Source: Paraflavitalea sp. CAU 1676
GTDB taxonomy: Bacteria; Bacteroidota; Bacteroidia; Chitinophagales; Chitinophagaceae
Assembly (NCBI RefSeq): GCF_029223285.1
Contig: NZ_JARHUJ010000010.1
Span: forward strand, 310,001-374,000
DNA length: 64,000 nt
Reading direction: 5' to 3'
The notes beneath the pieces are model-generated. The model did not search any database. It was not told the DNA's origin and saw nothing but the letters and a program-made list of their open reading frames with translations. Both the position numbers and the translations under genes were made by a program. Below are positions 59,479 to 64,000 of this stretch, piece by piece. How positions within the stretch are numbered: the stretch's first letter is position 1; each line of letters opens with the position of its first letter.

Positions 59479-61269
59479 TTATTGTTTCGTGTACACCGTA
59501 TTATTGTGAAAGTTGAAGCTGCTGACCGGGTAGGTAAGTGGATAACCGGCCTCAATACTGGGGAAGCCCGGATGCCAGAATCCGCTTTCCCAATAATAAT
59601 ACCGGCCATTCTGGTAAACGATATTCCAGGTCATGCCGAATTTGGTACCATCGGTCCAGGAAGGATTGTTGAAAACAGTGTAATACCCTTTGCCATCTGC
59701 CTGCATGTGGCAATAGGTGGTACTGCCGGCAGGATCGGCCGGGGATTTTAACCATTGTCCCAGCATGGATTGTTTATAGATCTCCACCGAATCGAGTGAT
59801 GCTTTAAAGATCACCGGCGATCCCTTTACATGCGAGCCATCGGCTTTCTTAACGCTTACCTGAACCTGTTGTGGTGTGCCCGAGCCCAGCTTCCATTTGT
59901 TAAAGGAGTAGCCATCGCTACGGGTATGAGTAAGGGCGGAATCAAGGGCACCTCCGCCACCGGTAACTGTCCATTCCACTTTTGCTCCCGGATACAACCT
60001 GCCGGCTACATCCTTTACTTCTACACTTAAAGGACTTACATATTGCCCGGTTTTACCCATTTGGTTATTGCCGGCCACAATATATAGTGTATCCGGTCTG
60101 GGCAGCCAGCTGCCTTCTTTGATGGTTTTATCAATAAGGGGAACCGATAAGGTAAATTCATTATGTTCGCCGAGCCACAGCTGGGAAGATACTTTTCCGG
60201 TAACTGATGTAGAGAATTTAAGCGCGTATTGTGGCGTACGGTTTGGGGTGAAGTCGAATTCCAACTCATTGGGGATTTCTACCGCTGCTTTCAATACATC
60301 GGAGTTGTAGGGCGCTATCTGATAGACAGGCTTGAACAAGGTAAAGCTGGCATTCATGTCGAGCAAAGTATTGAAGTTGTCCTGCAACAGAGAATCGGCG
60401 CTGATGTTGGAGCTGAAGGTGCTGATGTTTTGCCAACCATTTTTACCGTATTGAGCGCCGAAAACAACATTGATTTTGGGGCTGATCTTGAAGGCAGCTT
60501 TATTGGAGATGGTCACCGGCAGCCATTTCAGGATCACCTTTTGATGGAGCGGAACCGGCAGTGGGAATATGCCGAGCGGGGTGGTAACCGGGATCGTTAA
60601 CCTGATCACCGGCAGCGGAATTTCTTTTAGGGTAACTTCTTCCAGCAACTTTATTGAATTGGGCGACTTGTTGGTGATCTCCAGTGCACTACCGTCGGTA
60701 TTGAGGTCGGCCTGGATCAATACTTTCTCAGGCATCAGCGAGCCATCTTTCTTGACGTATTCGAGCTTTACTGAAGGAATATTGAGTTTAAGGGTGCCGG
60801 TGATCTTGACGCCGGGGATCGAAGTGCCTTCGGTCGAGAAGTTGAAGCCTAAGCTAACACCTTTGGCGACTGTGCTGTTGGCCGTAAAATCATTTTCATA
60901 AACACTGTTGATGTCGAGCTGCCGGAATGCTTCATTGAGACCGGCCTGTTCGGTAGTGCAGGCATACTGGTTGGCCGAAACGACGACACTTACTACTTTT
61001 CGCAACACCCCATCGGGATTGGCGATGGTGGCCGGGGCCACGAGTATATCTCCGGCTTTTGGAGTTACCGAACCAGTAGTGCGGTTGATGGACACACTTT
61101 CTGCTGTTACCTGGGTTATCAGCATCGTGTCGAGAACGGTGGCCTTTGCGTTCAGATAGTTACCGGTAGCTGGAATATCCGGCTCCTGGTTATTGTCTTT
61201 GTTTTCTTTTTTACATCCATAGAGGATGGCAGCAGTCAGCGCTGCTGCAAGGTAGTGCCTTGGTTGCAT
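59479..61269 (-). CDS. Large secreted lipoprotein with a bacterial Ig-like (Big_1-type) domain
   Basis: A 596-residue lipoprotein (lipidated cysteine at residue 19, LYG|C, then KKENKDNNQEP). Residues 40-140 form beta-rich strands with an unusual SVVVSANQYACTTEQAGLNEAF. A long middle follows, then an Ig-like domain of Big_1 type at about 395-492 (YVSPLSVEVKDVAGRLYPGAKVEWTVTGGGGALDSALTHTRSDGYSFNKWKLGSG). A C-terminal part starting SMLGQWLKSPADPAGSTTYCHMQADG resembles the small lipocalin-like lipoproteins of this phylum. No enzyme motif is seen; a surface adhesin or structural role is only a guess. Alone on the minus strand, flanked by terminators. Confidence 0.65.
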   Translation of the reverse strand: MQPRHYLAAALTAAILYGCKKENKDNNQEPDIPATGNYLNAKATVLDTMLITQVTAESVSINRTTGSVTPKAGDILVAPATIANPDGVLRKVVSVVVSANQYACTTEQAGLNEAFRQLDINSVYENDFTANSTVAKGVSLGFNFSTEGTSIPGVKITGTLKLNIPSVKLEYVKKDGSLMPEKVLIQADLNTDGSALEITNKSPNSIKLLEEVTLKEIPLPVIRLTIPVTTPLGIFPLPVPLHQKVILKWLPVTISNKAAFKISPKINVVFGAQYGKNGWQNISTFSSNISADSLLQDNFNTLLDMNASFTLFKPVYQIAPYNSDVLKAAVEIPNELEFDFTPNRTPQYALKFSTSVTGKVSSQLWLGEHNEFTLSVPLIDKTIKEGSWLPRPDTLYIVAGNNQMGKTGQYVSPLSVEVKDVAGRLYPGAKVEWTVTGGGGALDSALTHTRSDGYSFNKWKLGSGTPQQVQVSVKKADGSHVKGSPVIFKASLDSVEIYKQSMLGQWLKSPADPAGSTTYCHMQADGKGYYTVFNNPSWTDGTKFGMTWNIVYQNGRYYYWESGFWHPGFPSIEAGYPLTYPVSSFNFHNNTVYTKQ

Positions 61270-61398
61270 GTTTTCTTATCGGGGTTAAGCGGTTTACAAT
61301 TCATAAACCGGATGATAGGCTTCCGGCTCATATTGAGTGCGTAAAGTACATACACATTTACTATGTTTTTGTACCTCCTTAGGGGGATAGGGTGCAAG

Positions 61399-61427
61399 AA
61401 AAAAGGCGCCTCCAATCTGGGGCGCCT
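61399..61427 (-). terminator. Terminator after the NDH-2 gene
   Basis: Arms AGGCGCC and GGCGCCT with a ten-base loop; on the minus strand a run of T and then C follows (TTTTTTCTTG). It lies about 20 bases past the stop at 61448. Confidence 0.8.
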
Positions 61428-61447
61428 CTGTTTACAATGAATATTGT

Positions 61448-62716
61448 TTACAGCTTCTTATCCGGTCTGAAGATAAACCGCATGGCCACGTCTTTGGTAA
61501 ACCAGGCGAACGACCAGTTGAAGAAGGTCTTGAGTTTATTGCGGTAATTGATCAACGACCAGATGTGGATGAAGCCCCATATCAGGGCCGCGATCAAGCC
61601 TTTAAAATGCAGTTTGCCAATATCGGCCACCGCTTTTGTTTTACCTATGATAGCCATGGTGCCTTTATCATAGTAACTGAATTCCTGCTGCCTTTTGCCA
61701 TCTGCGATGTTGCGCAGGTTCTTCGCCAGGTTGCGTCCCTGCTGAATAGCCACCTGTGCCAGTTGGGGGTGCCCGTTAGGGAAGGAGGGGTCGGTGCTCA
61801 TGAGAGAGCTGTCGCCGATGGCATAGATGTTTTGTGATCCCTGCACCAGGTTATGTGCGTCTACCATCACCCGGCGACCGCGGCCTATTACTTCCTTGGG
61901 TAATCCGGGAATTTCTACCGCGATCACGCCAGCCGTCCAGATCAGGGTTTTCGTTGCGATCTTACCTCCATCTGCAAAGATCACCTGGTCATCGACATAA
62001 TCTTTCACCTGCTTGCCCAGTAATATCTTAATGCCCAGTTTCTGGAGCGATTCGTAGGTATAGTCCTGCGATTTGGTACTCATGGGTCCCAGTACTTTGG
62101 CATTCGAGTCTACCAGGTAGATCTCGCCGCCAGAGCCCTTCAGCTCGGGATAATCCTTTCGGTAGATGCCATTCTTCATTTCGGCCAGAATGCCGGATAT
62201 CTCTACGCCGCTGGGGCCGGCACCGGCCACCACCATGGTGAGCAGTTTCTTGCGCTCTGCCGCATCGGTGGTCACGGTGGCCTTCTCGATCGTTTGCAGA
62301 ATATAGTTACGGAGTTCTATAGCGTCATTGATGGTCTTCATCGGCACCGCTTTTTGCCGCACATTCTCCATGCCAAAGAAGTTACTCTGTGTGCCGGTGC
62401 TTAAGATGAGGTAGTCGTAGGTCAACTCACCGGTCGAGATGATCACCTTATTCTCTTCCGGCACTACCCGTTGAAATTCGCCCAGCCGGAAGGTGATGTT
62501 CTTCTTGTGGTGGTACAGCTTACGGAACGGATAGCTGATATTGGATGGTTCAAGGAAGCCGGCAGAAACCTGGTAAATGAGCGGGGGAAAGAAGTTGTAG
62601 TTGTTCCTGTCGACCAGGGTAATGTGAAAACGTTCATCTTTGGCCAATTGCTGGATCAGGTGTACACCGGCAAACCCTCCGCCAATGACCACCACTTTTT
62701 TTTGTTGACTGTCCAT
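61448..62716 (-). CDS. ndh: Type II NADH:quinone oxidoreductase (NDH-2 type)
   Basis: A 422-residue FAD enzyme that passes electrons from NADH to quinone without pumping protons. FAD-binding GxGxxG near the start (VVVIGGGFAGVHLIQQL), the NAD(P)H-binding second Rossmann motif TMVVAGAGPSGVEISGILAEM at about 160-180, LIWTAGVIAVEIPGLP and the FAD-site end YAIGDSSLMS. A C-terminal hydrophobic helix (LIAALIWGFIHIWSLINYRNKL) anchors it to the membrane. A TACTTTTG -7-like box is 22 bases before the start. Alone on the minus strand. Confidence 0.92.
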   Translation of the reverse strand: MDSQQKKVVVIGGGFAGVHLIQQLAKDERFHITLVDRNNYNFFPPLIYQVSAGFLEPSNISYPFRKLYHHKKNITFRLGEFQRVVPEENKVIISTGELTYDYLILSTGTQSNFFGMENVRQKAVPMKTINDAIELRNYILQTIEKATVTTDAAERKKLLTMVVAGAGPSGVEISGILAEMKNGIYRKDYPELKGSGGEIYLVDSNAKVLGPMSTKSQDYTYESLQKLGIKILLGKQVKDYVDDQVIFADGGKIATKTLIWTAGVIAVEIPGLPKEVIGRGRRVMVDAHNLVQGSQNIYAIGDSSLMSTDPSFPNGHPQLAQVAIQQGRNLAKNLRNIADGKRQQEFSYYDKGTMAIIGKTKAVADIGKLHFKGLIAALIWGFIHIWSLINYRNKLKTFFNWSFAWFTKDVAMRFIFRPDKKL

Positions 62717-62738
62717 AGAATAAATCCATTTTGATTGT

Positions 62739-62746
62739 CAAAAGTA
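62739..62746 (-). promoter_or_regulatory. Putative -7 element for the NDH-2 gene
   Basis: TACTTTTG on the minus strand, 22 bases before the ATG at 62716; exact match to TAnnTTTG. At a 19-base spacing only a weak -33 is present, so support is partial. Confidence 0.4.
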
Positions 62747-62917
62747 AATGCTGTCTGCAAAAAGCAGGCCCCCGATCCATTGGCTAAACCCGGGATTCTG
62801 ATGTCGATAATATTCACATTTCCAACTTACTACTCTTACAGTCAGGTCCTTACCCAGGGTCAACAGGTGGAGCTGTCGCTTTTTTCCCTTGTATAACGCA
62901 CGACGAATCTTTTTTGT

Positions 62918-63955
62918 TTACAATTCAAGCGTAAGATCTGTCAATGCATACCCGACACAGGTTAGTATCAACCCTTTTTGAAGATCGTTTTCGGTCAATA
63001 CCTCGTTCATATTCATCTTAACGGTGCCGCTTATACAATGTGCCGTGCAGGCTCCGCAACGACCACCCTTACAACTGTAAGGCAGGTGAATATGATGATG
63101 CTGTGCCGCCTGCAGTATGGTGTCGGGGTAGGATACTTCAAATTCATGGATGCGGGCGCCCTGCCGAACCTGCACTTTCCGGGGCGCTGCATCGATGGTA
63201 AAGGCCGGTGGTGGCAGGGTGTCGACCGTGAAATTTTCTTTACGGATAAATGCCTCTGGTACACCCGTTACCCGTAGTGTGAACTGTACCATACGCATGA
63301 AAGGGGCGGGGCCGCAGGTATAGTATAGCGTAGGGTGGAGGCCAGGTTGCAGGTATTGATGGATGAGGATCTCAAAGAGACCATTGCTGAGTCGCTGATG
63401 GGGTATTTTGTGGAGGATGGGATAACTGAGCAGGTCGATGCGGGTAAAGCGATTGCCAAAACTTTTCTTCAGGGCCTGCAGTGCTTCGTGGTAGATGATA
63501 GTGTTTTCATCGTGGTTCTGGTACAGCAGCACTGCCCGGCTATGGGGTTCTTCGTTCAGCAGCTTTTTCAGCAGGGCATACACGGGCGTTATGCCACTAC
63601 CTGCCGCAATAAAGAAAACCTGTCGTTCGAAAGCGGCGTCCGTATCGAGCGTGAACCGGCCGGTCGCGGGCAGCGTATCGACGACGGTATCCACCTGCCA
63701 ATGTTCCAGTATGTACCTCGATAGCGCGCCGTTCTCCTTTTTCTTTACGGTGATGAATACTTGCGGGTCGATGCCTGGTGTGGAACCAAGCGAAAATGAG
63801 CGTCTAACTTCCTGGCCATGTACATTGAACAGGAAGGTCAGGAACTGGCCTGCCTGGTACGTGACGGCCTGCTCGCCCAGCGGCTCCAGTACATAACTGA
63901 TCGTGTTCTTCGCTTCGGGGATCACACGGACCACCTTCCATTGCAATAGTTCCAT
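62918..63955 (-). CDS. PaaE-like ferredoxin reductase (FAD/NAD(P)H and 2Fe-2S)
   Basis: I start at the ATG at 63955 (MELLQWKVVRVIPEAKNTIS), because the codon at 63961 is TTG; 345 residues. It carries an FAD-binding barrel (YQAGQFLTFLFNVHGQEVRRSFSLGSTPG), an NAD(P)H-binding domain (FFIAAGSGITPVYALLKKLL, YYTCGPAPFMRMV) and a C-terminal plant-type 2Fe-2S ferredoxin domain (CKGGRCGACTAHC, with cysteines 295, 300, 303 and 333). This order is that of PaaE/Hmp-type reductases that feed electrons to oxygenases. The oxygenase partner is not in the window; it may lie beyond the right edge. Confidence 0.88.
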   Translation of the reverse strand: MELLQWKVVRVIPEAKNTISYVLEPLGEQAVTYQAGQFLTFLFNVHGQEVRRSFSLGSTPGIDPQVFITVKKKENGALSRYILEHWQVDTVVDTLPATGRFTLDTDAAFERQVFFIAAGSGITPVYALLKKLLNEEPHSRAVLLYQNHDENTIIYHEALQALKKSFGNRFTRIDLLSYPILHKIPHQRLSNGLFEILIHQYLQPGLHPTLYYTCGPAPFMRMVQFTLRVTGVPEAFIRKENFTVDTLPPPAFTIDAAPRKVQVRQGARIHEFEVSYPDTILQAAQHHHIHLPYSCKGGRCGACTAHCISGTVKMNMNEVLTENDLQKGLILTCVGYALTDLTLEL

Positions 63956-63976
63956 GGGCAAATTGAATGTAATGGA

Positions 63977-64000
63977 TTATTTGTCGGCGGCTACCTTTAC
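63977..64000 (-). CDS. C-terminal end of a further minus-strand gene (edge fragment)
   Basis: Reading the minus strand from the right edge, the frame VKVAADK ends with TAA at 63979-63977, 21 bases before the reductase start. Only seven codons are visible. It might be a real gene upstream in an operon with the reductase (as in paa-type clusters), but that cannot be shown here. Confidence 0.3.
   Translation of the reverse strand, partial: VKVAADK

Noticed and set aside
1-64000. tRNA, rRNA, insertion sequence or prophage
   Set aside because: I scanned for tRNA-like arms, rRNA stretches, transposase or integrase motifs and terminal repeats and found none.

Overview
The window looks like chromosomal DNA of a Bacteroidota bacterium, most likely family Chitinophagaceae (Chitinophaga, Niastella and relatives). 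The signs are three SusC/SusD outer-membrane uptake pairs, one with an ECF sigma/FecR pair and an STN domain; many short lipoprotein signal peptides; DUF4397, DUF4843 and PKD-like lipoproteins; a Bacteroidetes-type LptD and OstA-like protein; and a promoter matching the Bacteroidetes consensus TTTG-N19-TAnnTTTG upstream of the fbp gene. I found no rRNA, tRNA, CRISPR array, insertion sequence or prophage. Species-level placement is inference.

Left part (1-12.5 kb). A truncated DUF2461 gene, a GNAT acetyltransferase, a small lipoprotein and a fused SpmA/SpmB-like membrane protein precede a large inverted-repeat terminator. On the minus strand follow a deoR-type regulator, susC, susD, a DUF4397 lipoprotein, a terminator, and a large secreted protein that joins an N-terminal MG2-like region to a TonB-receptor plug without a barrel.

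12.5-22.2 kb. A 600-base gap with a 10-bp tandem repeat leads to a small basic protein of unknown function. An AT-richer cluster of unrecognised membrane and secreted proteins follows, one of them apparently frameshifted. Then comes a second deoR-susC-susD locus in the same order and orientation as the first. The two deoR genes share a 25-bp upstream block at the same distance from their start codons.

22.5-32.6 kb. This is an envelope cluster: a small beta-barrel protein, an OstA-like protein with an 18-residue repeat insert, an MCE/MlaD protein, two paralogous N-acetylmuramoyl-L-alanine amidases, divergent lptD, an acyltransferase (plsC type) and uracil-DNA glycosylase.

32.7-43.4 kb. A self-contained signalling uptake locus reads ECF sigma, FecR anti-sigma, STN-SusC, SusD, DUF4843 lipoprotein, PKD-like lipoprotein and TlpA-like thioredoxin. 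The substrate is not evident because no hydrolase is present.

43.4-64 kb. Housekeeping and accessory genes follow: a membrane-anchored MutS-like ATPase beside aspartate kinase, class I fructose-1,6-bisphosphatase, a second GNAT protein, a CAP-domain lipoprotein, an S41 peptidase, an ethanolamine permease-eutB-eutC operon without a microcompartment, DinB-like and small membrane proteins, an AraC regulator, a WGR-like/leucine-rich-repeat protein, a PhzF-like protein lacking the family's usual catalytic glutamate, a large Ig-like lipoprotein, a type II NADH dehydrogenase, and a PaaE-like ferredoxin reductase at the right edge.

No single locus can be shown from sequence alone to be a new system. 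The best candidates are the AT-rich unknown cluster (13.6-16.1 kb), the twinned deoR-susCD loci, the membrane MutS-like protein and the altered PhzF-like protein.
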